Shown: in pieces, positions 21,300 to 32,337 of the stretch
How the letters are laid out: each line of letters opens with the position of its first letter
Numbering within the stretch: position 1 is the stretch's first letter
Position numbers and translations under genes: made by a program
Assembly: GCA_028583605.1 (NCBI GenBank)
Contig: CM053326.1
Span: 21,170,536 to 21,234,535, forward strand
Source of the DNA: Dastarcus helophoroides
Lineage: Eukaryota > Arthropoda > Insecta > Coleoptera > Bothrideridae
Length of the DNA stretch: 64,000 bases
Direction: 5' to 3'
The notes under the pieces: generated by a model
The model's database searches: none
What the model saw: the letters and a program-made list of their open reading frames with translations, nothing else
What the model was told of the DNA's origin: nothing

Positions 21300-23100
21300 G
21301 ACTTGTTTTTAATTAGAAAAATTAATTACGAGAAAGTTGATTGTTTTGAAAACTGGGAAATAACCTCTACAAGTTCTAGTTGTTAGTTTTTGATACAACA
21401 AAATTTTTAATACAAGAAAATTGATTGAAAAGGATACCTCTTGGCACAACTTTGCAAATAATGAATAAACTGAGGATATCGACTGTAATATTTCATCCTT
21501 AAAGTTAAAAAAATTTGATTGCGGGTAAACATTTGAATCTGCGAATTGCGTATCTGTGATTTACGTCGTCGCATGTAACTGTTTGAGACATGTCCCCCCT
21601 GGGGATAGCGCGTACGCCAGCGAATGCGGCCAATTTTTCCATTAATTAAATTATTGAATATTTTATGCCGGAATGCCACTTCTTAGATAAACCAATAAAA
21701 AAAACCTAATTATCCGGCATCACAAGAAGGTAAGTGCCTAAGAGATATTAGGTTCGTGTGGTGAATTTTAATGGGGCGGTCAAGAGCCATCTCCCTTCGG
21801 CATCCAAATGGGAAAAATTCATAAAAACTTCATAAATATGAGATATAACTTATTTCAATTTTAAAACGCCGCTAACGACGCGATCTCGACTACCAACAGC
21901 AAGTTGCGAGAATCCCAAGTATTCCATATATTCGTGTTTTATTTAATACGAATCGATTTAATAAATTTATGTTTTCAGCGGCTGGAGATCTTCAAAGTTT
22001 CGGTCGCCCTTCCGTCGGTATTATACCGACTGATTAATCGGCTTGCGCAAGTTTCAATAACGGCCCAACGTCGACGTTATTAATATGGTAATCGAGGGTA
22101 TTGTTTTCTAGCAAAGGCGTTAGCCGTCGATCAGATAAAAATTCGAATTATGTTTAATCTATGCCGGGATAAGCCAGCAAAAAATTCCATTAGAATGCTC
22201 GTTGGCAAATCCTTCACACCTCCAGATACACACAAGAGATACACATGCATAATAACGCATTCTCGTAACGGATACATTTCGGGCGGGGCCCATTTTTCCA
22301 AACGTCGGAATGCCCTCGGAGAAAAACCAGAAAAATTTCCGAATTCATTTCGTCGCTTTAGATATCAAAATGGAGTAAAAAAACCTCTGAATATTGCCCG
22401 CAAAGTGCTCGCGCTTTATGCTCTTTCATGGTCGTAAATAACAATAACGTTGGGATTTTTTCGCTAAGGTGAAAATTACGATCACGTGTACTAAATTTGA
22501 CACGTTCAAGCGGTCTTTTGTTGATGGCTAGCTTGAAATTTCTTCTTGTTTGAATATGCAGATTGCACGCCAAAGGCCATCGGAGCTAAATCAAAATCAT
22601 AATAAAATGGATAGTGTTTCAGGGTGAGTGACCTCACGAGCAGCTTTCTTTAGATTTCTGGACTTGACAAGCATTTAAATTTAGAAAAAAAATCCTTTTT
22701 CTCTGCATGTGAAAGCATTGGTGTGAAACTGAAAAAGAATAGAAAAATAACCAATTAGTTTGGTTCTTCTAGCACGACTGGATTCGAGTAGATCAGAATA
22801 ACTTTGCATTCGTAATATAAATCAAATTTCCCAACCAGTTGGTGTATTTTTTTGGGCAATAATAAAAAAGTGGAATTTTGATAAAATGAGAAAGCCAATT
22901 TTGAGAAAAAATCGATTATCTGAATAAAAATTTCAAAATTGGTGAAAGAACAAAGGCAAATTATCCATGAGGCAAAGTAGGCAAAAATAATTTGGACTGG
23001 TGGCCAAACAGTATTTACCCAGAGTGCTGTCAAGATTTAATCCGGCACTGAATAAAACAGTATTACGTTGTCAAGATTTTGAATATCAATTTTTGAATAT
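21300..23100. other. Unique island, candidate regulatory sequence
   Basis: 21560-22600 is less AT-rich, with many CG dinucleotides and few repeats; open frames of 90-95 codons on both strands show no motif. 22600-23100 returns to AT-rich sequence. Regulatory function is a guess from composition only. Confidence 0.3.
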
Positions 23101-23104
23101 CGAT

Positions 23105-24975
23105 CATTCTTAAATGATTTTGGAGATTAAAATTTCGATAAAAAACTAAATTCATCAATATTTTAATTTTTCACCAAAATTTTATTTTCATACTTAGAAA
23201 GATGTACCAAATCGATTGAATGTACTATAGATCCTAAGAACTGATGAGACGTTTAGTCTGAAACTGCATAGGATGTCTTCATGGCAATTTTTTGCATTCG
23301 ATCAAAACCCATTATTCTTAATACTCACCGATGCTTTTGGTGATTAAAATTTCAATAATAAAGGAAAGTTCATCAGTAATATTTTCTTTTTCCAACACAA
23401 TTTTACCTTTATATGGAACATTGTTCTAAGCTGTGCGTTACCAAATGGTTTTGTTAGAGACTCTAGAAACTAATCAGAACCTTCATTTTAAAGTAAACAG
23501 CAGATGGTCTTTATAACCTTACGTATCAATTGGTGTTCAAAATTTCAATGAAAAACGATAGTTCATCAGTAATATTACCTTTTTCCACCACAATTTTGCC
23601 TTCATATTGTACCATTTTCTAAGCTATGCCTTATGGATTGGTTATGTTAGAAACGTTAAAAACTAATCAGAAGCTTTGGTGCAACGGACTGTCCTTGGTT
23701 ATCTTCAAAAATTAAAAAACAAATTATGTCCCCTGAAACCAAAAAAGATTAAAAAACACAACAAAGATTGCTCTTATCAGAAGCTTCATTTGAAACTTAA
23801 CATCATTTGTCATAATGTTACGTATTTGGACAAAGTCGATTTATTTTAATTATTATTTTGTAGTCAAAATTTCAATGAAAATTCAAGTTCCTTTTTCCAC
23901 TATAACCTTGTCTTCACATAATACGTTTTTCTAAATTTTTAATAATCTTAGATAAAATGAATCCATGTTTATAATGAATCGTTTGGTGGTTAAAATTTCA
24001 ATGGAAAACAAAAGTTCATCAGTAATATTTCCTTTTTCCACTACAATTTTGTCTTCATATGGTACCTATTTTTAAACTATATCGATTGGTTATGCTAGAA
24101 ACCTTAAAAATTAATTAAAAGCTTTAACTAAAACTAAACTGCATATCCTCGTCATAATCTGACCTATTCGGTTAAAGTCGATTAACGTTAGTAATCATTT
24201 GCTGACAAAGGAAACCATTTGGTGGTCAAAATTTCAATGGAAAACTAAATTTCATCAGTATTATTTTCTGTTTCCATTTTAACATTGTCTTTACATGGCA
24301 CATTTTTCTAAGTTTTTTATAATCTTACAGATAAAATAGATCCATTTTAATAATTAATCGTTTGATGCTCAAAATGTCAATGGAAAAGGAAAGTTCATCA
24401 GTAATATTTTCTTTTTCCATCAAAATTTTAGCTTCATCTAGTACCTGTTTCTAAGCTATACCCGAACCATTGATATGCTAGAAACCTTAAATACTAATCA
24501 GAAACTTCATTTAAAACTAAACAGTCCATCTTCGTAATAATCTTATGTATTTGAACAAAGTCGATTCATCTTTATAATCATATGGTGGTCGAAATTTCAA
24601 TGAAAAACTAAATTTCATCAGTAATATTTTCTTTTTCCACTATAACATTGTCTTCACATGAAACATTTTTTTAAACTTTTCATAATCTTACGGATAAAAT
24701 GAATCCATGTTAATAATTAATCGTTTGATGGTCAAAATTTCAATGGAAAACAAAATTTAATCAGTAATATTTACTTTTTTTACCATAATTTTGTCTTCAT
24801 GTGGTACATTCTCCCGAGCTATACCTTACTGATTGGTTGTGCTAGAAATCTTAAAAACTAATCAGAAGCTTCATTTGAAACTAAACAGCATATCGTCGTT
24901 ACAATATCGGATAAAGTTGATTCATCTTGATCATTTGGTGGTCAAAATTTCAATGAAAAGGGAAATTTGGTCAGT
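23105..24975. repeat. Tandem array with alternating ~143- and ~215-bp monomers
   Basis: Ten monomers, each starting at a GGTGGTCAAAATTTCAATG-like block (near 23120, 23340, 23533, 23866, 23987, 24222, 24366, 24586, 24729, 24938). Each continues TTCATCAGTAATATTTTC, TTTTTCCACTA. In the left part monomers are about 190-220 bp; from 23866 short and long ones alternate, giving a composite unit near 360 bp. Long monomers carry GGTTATGCTAGAAACC.. and AACTAATCAGAAGCTTCATT, which short ones lack. This is higher-order satellite-like organisation. Confidence 0.75.
23677..23775 (-). mobile_element. Short PLE fragment with 11-bp target duplication
   Basis: 99 bp matching the distal PLE end (TGGTGCAACGGACTGTCC, TTATCTTCAAAAATT, GTCCCCTGAAACCAA, GATTGCTCT), inserted in a satellite monomer. 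ATCAGAAGCTT occurs directly before (23666-23676) and after (23776-23786), and other monomers hold this word once, so the duplication is well supported. Confidence 0.7.
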
Positions 24976-26400
24976 CGTACTTTAGAAGAAAAGTCATTTA
25001 TAAGCAAACGTATTCTCAAATTTTTGAGTTCAAAATTTAAACACGAAATTTGGCCCAAAAGAAAATAAGAACACAAGTTATTTCATAAAGCTGAATGTTA
25101 AACAGAAAACGTCAAATAATTTGAAACTAAAAGAAGCCGAAACTTGACAATTCAGAAATTTTTAAATCTAAATTTTCGTAAAAAGCTTACTTGAATTTTA
25201 AGTGGAAATTTAAAAGAGAGTTTTTTATAAATTCCCAAATAGTCGACTCTCTGCTGCATTGCTCATTTATTTCATTTTCATTTCTTTAATGATTAGAGTA
25301 GGTATAATAAACAGTTCTCTTTTAATATGGCTGTTAAATTTAACAAACAAATTGTCGTTGTCTGTAGAAAGGATTCATTTTGTAAATTTGGTCGAGTCTC
25401 CTAATCGATCCATTCGGTCTATCTAACAATTAAATAATTACGTTTCAACTTGATGCAATCAAGAATTAATTAATGATAGAACGTAAATAACATCAATCAT
25501 TTTATTATTCCCGGTAGCAACGTTGCCTCCGAGAAAAATAACTTCTAATTCTTAAATTTGGGTGGTCTACATTTTGATATTTATCAATAATCGAACGATT
25601 CTCCCCATATAATTTCTCAAGGTGATCAATATAATAAATAATTTATGTGTAGGTATATAATTGGTGTAATTGTCGTTATTAATGCTCAGAAATTTAACAA
25701 TCACCAAATTATGGATGACTTTTGATGTAGTCCTGAAAAAAACACACTTCGTATGATGTGCTCTTTCACAATTTATTCAGACATCCTTTTATTATGTCTT
25801 GGTATCATACAGTCTCAAAAATATCATACCTGTCCTATGTAGCACAATTTGTAATGTTTTAGAAAATTTTTAACAGCCTGCATTTATTTTAACAATATAT
25901 TTTTCAAAAGGTCGAACTGTATGCTGAAAAAGTTTAGGATAAAGGAATAATAATTTAGAATAACATCGATTGTGGGAATAATTTTGGCCAAAACTCGCAG
26001 CGTTTTGGTATGGATTTTTCAATCATGAGAAAGGCCCTTTTGGCCACCGCGTAAGATTAGAGCGTTTACATTGAATTGAATTTTATTTAAATCGGCGACG
26101 AATGCCATCGGCGCAACTCAGCCTTTTGCAATTTATTACACTTGTTAGTTACTTTTAGAGGTTTTCGTTTTGTTCGGTTCGTCGCGAATTCAGATCTTTG
26201 CGGGACTCTTATCGGCCGCGATATCTACAGGGGAAAAACATGTTCATGGTAATCGAAACATTTGTAGTCGCACTCGACGTGTGAAAACAAAAATACCGAA
26301 AGAGTCGACGGTGGTTCTTAGCTTCAGTTCGAAGGACGTTTGTCCAAGATGGATACTTATTATTACAGGGAGGCGATAAGTAATTTTAGCTGTCATACTG
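24976..26400. other. Unique sequence, possible regulatory island at 26000-26400
   Basis: AT-rich with no recognised gene. 26000-26390 is richer in G+C; its 69-codon open frame has no motif. Confidence 0.3.
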
Positions 26401-27660
26401 ATTTAGGTAAACAGCAGATTTCTTGAATAGAAATTTGAGAATAAAATCGAATTTTTAATAATTGTTTTAAAATTCGGAATCTTTATAATTTATATTATTT
26501 TTTGTGTTACCCCGATATTTGAAGAATTTACACTTTTTTTCTCCTGAAGTTTCGACTTCAATCTCAAAATGTCAAGTTTACTTTCATAAATTTCGAGTGC
26601 AAAAGCTACAATTTGAAAGAAAGGGAAGATTCTGAAAAAATTGTTTCAAAACAGTTTCGGTCGAAATTTTTAAAAAAAGTCAAAATTTAGAAAAAGTAGA
26701 AATTTTAAATGTAGAAATGTTCAAAAAGTTAAAGTTTTTAAAATTTCGAAATTTTCAAGAAAATCAGTTGTCAAAGTTGAAATTTTTAAATAAATTTAAT
26801 TTTTTCAGAAAAAATCGGAATATTTTAAAAGAATGAAATCTTTAGAAAAACTCAAAAAAAAGTAAAAAGTTTAATGAAAAAGAGAATTTGAAAAAAAGGT
26901 GGATATTTTTAAATGCCGTTTTTTTAAATCACGTGTTTTTTTGCAAATTTCACCTTTTTTTAAAATCGAATTTGAGAACAAAATTTTACTGATACCCAAT
27001 TATTTTACTTTTATCTCGAAAAAGTCGTCAAAATCGTTTTATTTTACAATTACACATTTTTTATCGAAATTTTGAGTTTTACACGTTTTGCTGAAAGTTT
27101 ATTCAAAGTCAAAATTACGAAAATTCGAAATTTTAAAATTAAGGATCTAAATTTCGATGGAGAAACAGAAAATATTTTTTATATCAAATGTAGCTTTTAA
27201 CGGAAATTTGTGTTCATTTTTTTCTTTTTCGTAGTCACAATGTCACAAAATTGACCTAAATGTCGAAATATAGACCTGTAGGCCACACTTATTCTTAAAA
27301 TTGCGTTAAAAGATTAACTAAACTCACTATAAGACGAAGATTAGACGAACTTTTGACTCTTCTGGCTCAAAATGTTTGTCGAAATTGGGTTTAAATGCCA
27401 TTACCAAACTGCAAGAAAAAAGTTAAAACTTTAAGACTGAATTTAAAATTCCTGGAAAAAAGGCAAAATTTGTACACAAGAGTTAGAATTTCGAACTTAG
27501 ACAATTTTCTTTTCAAAAACTGTTAACAATTTTACTTTCGTCTGGACACTTTTGACTTGTCCTGATATCTTCTAGTCTGAAGAGGTTTTAATAATAAATC
27601 CAAAATCTTGATCATTTTCCTGAAATTTCAAAATGTTAGTCTTAAAATGTTTTTAAAGTA
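26401..27660. repeat. AT-rich quasi-repeat field
   Basis: Degenerate AAAAAGTCAAAATTT blocks, mixed strand bias. No gene. Confidence 0.5.
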
Positions 27661-27666
27661 ACAAAG

Positions 27667-28935
27667 TACAGGGTCTTTGGTTATAAATGCACCCCCCATT
27701 TATTTTTCGAAATATGATAGATACAAACAATTTTGAATACAATAGTTTCTAGACCCTTCCTAAATTTTTATTTGAAATAAGCTTCCGATATACAGGGTTT
27801 TTTCAGAATCAAAGTCAACTTTGGATTTTTAAATAGAACAACCCAATTTTTTTATTTTCGAATTTTCCCGAAAATTCCACATATGTTTTATGTAACATAC
27901 CTATATCTAAATTCAATTGTTTCCGAAATATTGATAGCTATAAATCGCCAATATTTTGATTTCTCGTAAATAATAGATATCTGTAAGAAATGTTAGATAT
28001 AAAAGTTTATAGAAATCGTTTAAATATTTATTTCAAATAAGTTTGATATATACAGGGTGTTTAGCTTTCCAGAATCCAAATCAATTTTGGTTTTTTAAAT
28101 AGAAAATCCGAATTATAATGTTATATTTGAACTACTTTGATAATTTTACAATTATTTCATAAAACAAAGCTAAATCTTAGATTTAGCAGTTTCAAAAATG
28201 TTGTTACTTAAAAAACTGACAATTTTCTAAATTTAAAACAAAAACCTAGATATAAGAATAACTCTGAAATGGTTTAGCATAGAAGAAATGGGCTCCTCTT
28301 TCCCTTTTTATTATTGATATATTTTAAAATAAGCCAAATTTTTATGTTACTTCATTTTTTTTTATTAAAGTTTTAATCGTAATGAACTTAGGATCGTATT
28401 GACGATTTAGAACCAACAATATTTTCAAAGCAGTTAAATTTAGATATGGGGTATCTTGAATAAAATATTTTTCAGGGGAATTCAAAAATGAAAAAATAAT
28501 CGGACTGTTCTACTTAAAAAAACCAAACTAACTGGATGCTGAAAAAACAAAACACCCTGTATACCGCTAAATCATTTCAAACAAAAATTTAAATTGAAAA
28601 CTTTTACATTTAACATTTCTTCTAGATACCTAATTATTGGTACCAAATCAAGCTCATATTAGCGATTTATAACTATCTATATTTTGGAAACAATTACATT
28701 TAGATATAGGTATGTTATATAACACATATGTGAAATTTTTAGGAACATTGAAATCTAAAAAAATAATTGGGGTGTTCCGTTTAAAAAACCAAAGTTGACT
28801 TTGATTCTGAAAAAACATAACATCCTGTATATCGCAAACTTATTTAAAAAAAAAAGAGGTATCTATTCAAAATTTTTTGTATCTATCATAATTCAAAACA
28901 TAAATGGGGGGTGCATTTATAACCAAAGACCTGTA
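27667..28935. repeat. Large inverted repeat B (about 1.27 kb)
   Basis: Ends TACAGGGTCTTTGG (27667) and CCAAAGACCTGTA (to 28935), continuing inward TTATAAATGCACCCCCCATT against AATGGGGGGTGCATTTATAA. Inner words also pair: GTCAACTTTGG (27813) with CCAAAGTTGAC (28788). Each arm contains two diverged tandem units that begin TACAGGGT and contain TTTTTAAATAGAA. The turn is near 28300. No coding frame. Probably a fold-back non-autonomous element or a duplicated pair of MITEs. Confidence 0.75.
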
Positions 28936-29284
28936 CATAAATTGAGGAATATTTTATTTTATTATTTGTTTTATTATTTTTATTTTATTTTAGGCATGTT
29001 TAGATCGTTTTCAAAGGGGTAGGTCAAAAACAAATTAATGATCAAAAAGAAAAATAGAAAATAAAACTTAAGCTCCAGATTTCTAGTTTTAATATCGTAA
29101 GTTCAAAATTTTCATTCCCAGCGGTTTTTGATTAATGAGAAGAAAACCCTAGGCCAAAATTTTTCAGAATTTTTGTTTGTCTTTAAAAAGGGTCAAGTGC
29201 TTCGATAATTTTATTTCCAGTAAACCCGTTATAAAGCTCTATTTAACTCTCTTTAATTTTTTTCCGAATTATCATCGGTCGAAA
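28936..29284. other. Low-complexity AT stretch
   Basis: Contains an ATTTTATTTTATTATTTG run at 28950-28990. Nothing else seen. Confidence 0.4.
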
Positions 29285-29475
29285 CAACAAACTCATTTTC
29301 GACTTTGGTAACTAATAACTTGGTAAATAATAATCGTACAGAAAATGCAAGGAAAGTTTTTAAGACCGTGAATTATTCTCAACAAATTCTATTTATGTTA
29401 TTTTGTACGAGAAAGTGCAGCGGCGCGATATGAACACCCGTTCGCGAGCTCTCCTAATTCGCGAAAATGGCAAGC
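29285..29475 (+). repeat. Dispersed GAAAGTGCAGCG kernel repeat, copy 2
   Basis: Same order as 21110-21290, with GAAAGTGCAGCGGCGCG at 29411 and then ACACCCGTTCGCGAGCTCTCC. Confidence 0.6.
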
Positions 29476-29479
29476 GTTG

Positions 29480-30178
29480 ACAGATGTTGCTCTCTCGGCA
29501 TGGTTTTCGAAACTGAGAGGACCCCGAACGTTTCTTATTTTAGTTGAGTTTAAGTCCCTTTCCCAAATCATTTAGTCTTTTTTTTTAATTATGATTATGC
29601 TTTAAATAGAGGTTAATATAGTATCTAATGATAATAGTATTTGAATGTTAGGCTTTTCAAACAGTGGTCTATACTGTACAATTTATCTGCTTATGCTTAA
29701 GTTGACATTTATTTACTTATTTGTGAAATTATTAGATTATGCATTTTGATATACTCGGTACTTAACTGGTTAAAAAAGCTTATTGTTTACAAAAGCTTGG
29801 CCTACTCTTAATTCTTATCCTTCTCTTTCCAAGATATTAATGCTAACAATGACGCATTTTATATGTTGCTTTATTCAGTTTCATATCTTGTTCAGGTATT
29901 ATTTTTATTTATTTTATTGATAACTTGTCTGAAACTTATAAATAAAGAAAATAGAAACAAATAGGTGTATACTGGATGAATGATTAACGATAAAGAGAAC
30001 AAAATATTTCAATCAATCAATAACCTTTATACTATAAAAATCTTTGAATTTGTTTTATTCGTTGAGGGTATGCAACCTGAGAGGTGCCACAAATAAAACT
30101 TGCTACCCCTTTAGTTTCCTCGAAAAATACATTCTTAGTGTTTACCCACTTTATATAAGGAACGTTTGTGCTTAAATT
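29480..30178. other. No gene recognised
   Basis: AT-rich, no motif or repeat identified. Confidence 0.35.
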
Positions 30179-30870
30179 TCATGAACACGAATCAGGTAGT
30201 AGAAGCAATTTTCTTCGATATCTCGAAGGCATTTGACACAGTTTGGCACCAAGGATTAGTCTACAAGATGCATCACTTCAGGATACCTCTAACAATGGTT
30301 CAAATGGTAAACTGGTAAATAATGGTAAATACTCGACAAAAGACTGACATTTCATGATAACATCGATTCTGCAGTGTCCAAGGCCAGAATGCTTAAGGAA
30401 CTGCTACTAGCAATGATTAGTAGAAACGGCAAACTGCCCATTGGGCTTAAAATATTGCTGTATCCATCCAATCGTAAGACCAGCGATGACTTACGCATCT
30501 GTAACCTGATCACAGCCTACCGATAACCAGATGAAGAAACGTCAGGTGTTCCACAACGTCTTTCTAAGACAGGCCATGGTTTGCTAGAAATGATCAACTT
30601 CATAGAGAAGTCGACGTACTTAAGGTAAAAGATTTCCTCAGGGAGGTAAATTCTAAGACAATGTTGAGAGCGGAAACGCATCCCAACGAACTAGTTCGCC
30701 AGGCAGTGCCAAAAACAGCTTACACTAGTGCTCCAGTGCTAATGTACTGTTTCGACGGAGGGATTGGGGGACCAAGAACACGGCCCGAAGAAGGTATTTT
30801 AGTCGCTACCCACAGGGTGGAGGTCCGACACTATTTGGGTTATCTTTCCAGATGTCGGTAAAGGATTTGC
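30179..30870 (+). pseudogene. Jockey-clade non-LTR reverse transcriptase remnant
   Basis: Starts in frame with NTNQVVEAIFFDISKAFDTV, the RT motif A region including the first catalytic Asp. A deletion follows: the C-terminal region resumes near 30410 with SRNGKLPIGLKILLY and runs to MLRAETHPNELVRQA at 30661-30705, which is typical of the end of Jockey-type ORF2. Motif C (YADD) and the thumb are deleted or unreadable and stops interrupt the frame. A family different from the one at 3625-6255, judging by the motif A wording. Confidence 0.65.
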
Positions 30871-31004
30871 CCGACTTAAGAAAAAAAAATCATACTTCTG
30901 GACCAAATTCAGTTACTAGTCGTACACGCACGAATTTCTGACGTTTCATAGAAATGCGTTATTCATTTTAGTGTTTGAAACTGAATTTCTGATTCGGAAA
31001 CAGA

Positions 31005-31078
31005 ATCAGGGTTTTGTATGCAGACGATCTTAAGCTGTTGCTTGTCTATTCGTCAGTTAGTCAGCTTATTTAAGTCAG
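31005..31078 (+). pseudogene. RT motif C fragment (YADD)
   Basis: The + strand frame reads RVLYADDLKLLLVYSSVSQL then stop. YADDLKL is the motif C of many non-LTR reverse transcriptases. Only about 22 codons are visible. It lies 140 bp after the previous RT remnant and may be part of it or of a separate insertion. Confidence 0.5.
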
Positions 31079-31507
31079 TTTTATTAAGTAAATTTCGTAA
31101 TTTTTCGTATCTTATCATATTATTTGCGTTTCTCAGTTATGGTAAGCGTGTCTCTTTTTGAAGTTTTGAGTGGTAATATTGAATTTAAACTTGTTGAATT
31201 CAGGAAGGTAAGTTCTCTAAGTGCGAAGAGACAACCAGTTACCGTTCCGAGTAAAAGTCTGGAGTAAAATTTATCTGGTCTCGTTGTTTGATGTGGTAGT
31301 TTTCCAGTCCAGATGAGGTAAGCGGCGGCATCGGAAAGCTACCTGCTACCACTGGAGCCACGAAACCCAGCCTATAACATATAATATATCGTGTACCCTC
31401 TAGCTAGCCGGCGATCTTGAACAAATTTCAAAGCTTTCTAGTGGCACTTGCTTTTTCATACGTCTTACCAACCTCCACTTTCTACTGAGGAAAATTGCGA
31501 TAACAAC
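31079..31507. other. No gene recognised
   Basis: Unique-looking sequence of more balanced composition; nothing assignable. Confidence 0.3.
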
Positions 31508-31930
31508 CTTAATGCCGGCTCCACACTCGCGCCGCGAAAGCCCGCGAAATAGCGCGAACGCGAGTGTGGAGGCTTTCGCGTCTTCGCGTTCGCGCTTCGC
31601 GCTGTTCCCCGTTCGAAGTCGGTTTTTTGATCCGCGTCAAAGGGTTCGCGGATCTTTGGCAAGGTGCAAGCGCGAATGCATCCACATTCGCGGCGTGAAT
31701 TCAGTCACAGTTTTAGTTTTTTCTAGTGATTATTGTGTGGTTTCAGAGAAGACTGTTTTCTTTTTTTCTTTATTTGGTGTTTATTTTTAATATGCAGATA
31801 ATTATAATATGCTATATCGCAAATCGCAGCGGCAGTAGCAGTGGCTACTTGTGGGTCCATTTCTCTTGGAAGCGCGAACTACACTGCGAAGTTTGCGAGT
31901 ATGGAGAGGCATGTTTTTCCCGCTAAAATG
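31508..31930. repeat. GC-rich inverted-repeat block, probable MITE
   Basis: The most CG-dense stretch of the window. CTCCACACTCGCG (31516) is inverted as CGCGAGTGTGGAG (31558); GATCCGCG.. is inverted as CGCGGATC at about 31648; related words (GAAGCGCGAACTACACTGCG, TGTGGTGTGGAGTGTGGAG) recur at 31870-31950. Open frames through it are composition artefacts. The pattern fits an internally palindromic non-autonomous DNA element; no terminal duplication was identified. Confidence 0.5.
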
Positions 31931-32204
31931 TGGTGTGGAGTGTGGAGTCTGCATAACAACATTGGATTTAGTTCAAATCTGAATCGTTGGCCCAAAATTG
32001 ACTAAGCTGAAGAACTTTTGCAAATCTAAAGCTAATTTTGAATGCTTCCATGATGGCTATTACTTAAAATAATCTTTATTTTCCAGTTTTTACCCCACGT
32101 AAAACTTATGATTATCCTTTCGGTCCTTTTTTAACAAAAGTAATGAAAAATTCCCACCTTCTTCCCCCTCTAACACTTGTTGTGTTTTTCTTTAAAAATT
32201 TCAG
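31931..32204. other. Candidate intron end with acceptor
   Basis: Ends in a polypyrimidine-rich run from 32160 with a CTAAC branch-like word at 32170 and TTTCAG at 32199-32204. See the candidate exon that follows. Confidence 0.35.
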
Positions 32205-32337
32205 TGGTCAGCTTGCGAATACATTTCTATTGTCTGAAAACTCAATGTGCCTTTATGACGCCGATGGACGTTCACAGCTTCAATTAGGAATCTTTCGAAG
32301 AGTCTCTTCGAAAGATTCCTTTGAAATCGATGGCGAT
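32205..32337 (+). CDS. Candidate internal exon, unknown protein
   Basis: An open frame continues across a good acceptor (TTTCAG, exon from 32205) to a good donor (GAT then GTAAGA, after 32337). The encoded 44 residues read SGQLANTFLLSENSMCLYDA then a DGR-containing part ending FEIDGD. I do not recognise the protein. Codon use is less AT-driven than in the chance frames nearby. It contains a perfect 35-bp palindrome (32286-32320), which is odd for coding DNA. It could also be a piece of an unrecognised transposon or a chance match to splice sites; transcript data would decide. Confidence 0.35.
32286..32320. repeat. Perfect 17-bp inverted repeat, 1-base centre
   Basis: AGGAATCTTTCGAAGAG, T, then its exact complement. 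The longest perfect short palindrome I saw, and it lies in the candidate exon. Confidence 0.9.

Noticed and set aside
22150..22437. 95-codon open frame as a small gene
   Set aside because: Unremarkable sequence; a long open frame on the opposite strand nearby suggests a low stop density and not coding.
23105..24975. CRISPR-like array
   Set aside because: Repeats are long, diverged and contiguous, with no short identical repeat alternating with unique spacers, in a eukaryotic context.
32286..32320. A rho-independent terminator
   Set aside because: The hairpin has no following T run and the genome is eukaryotic.
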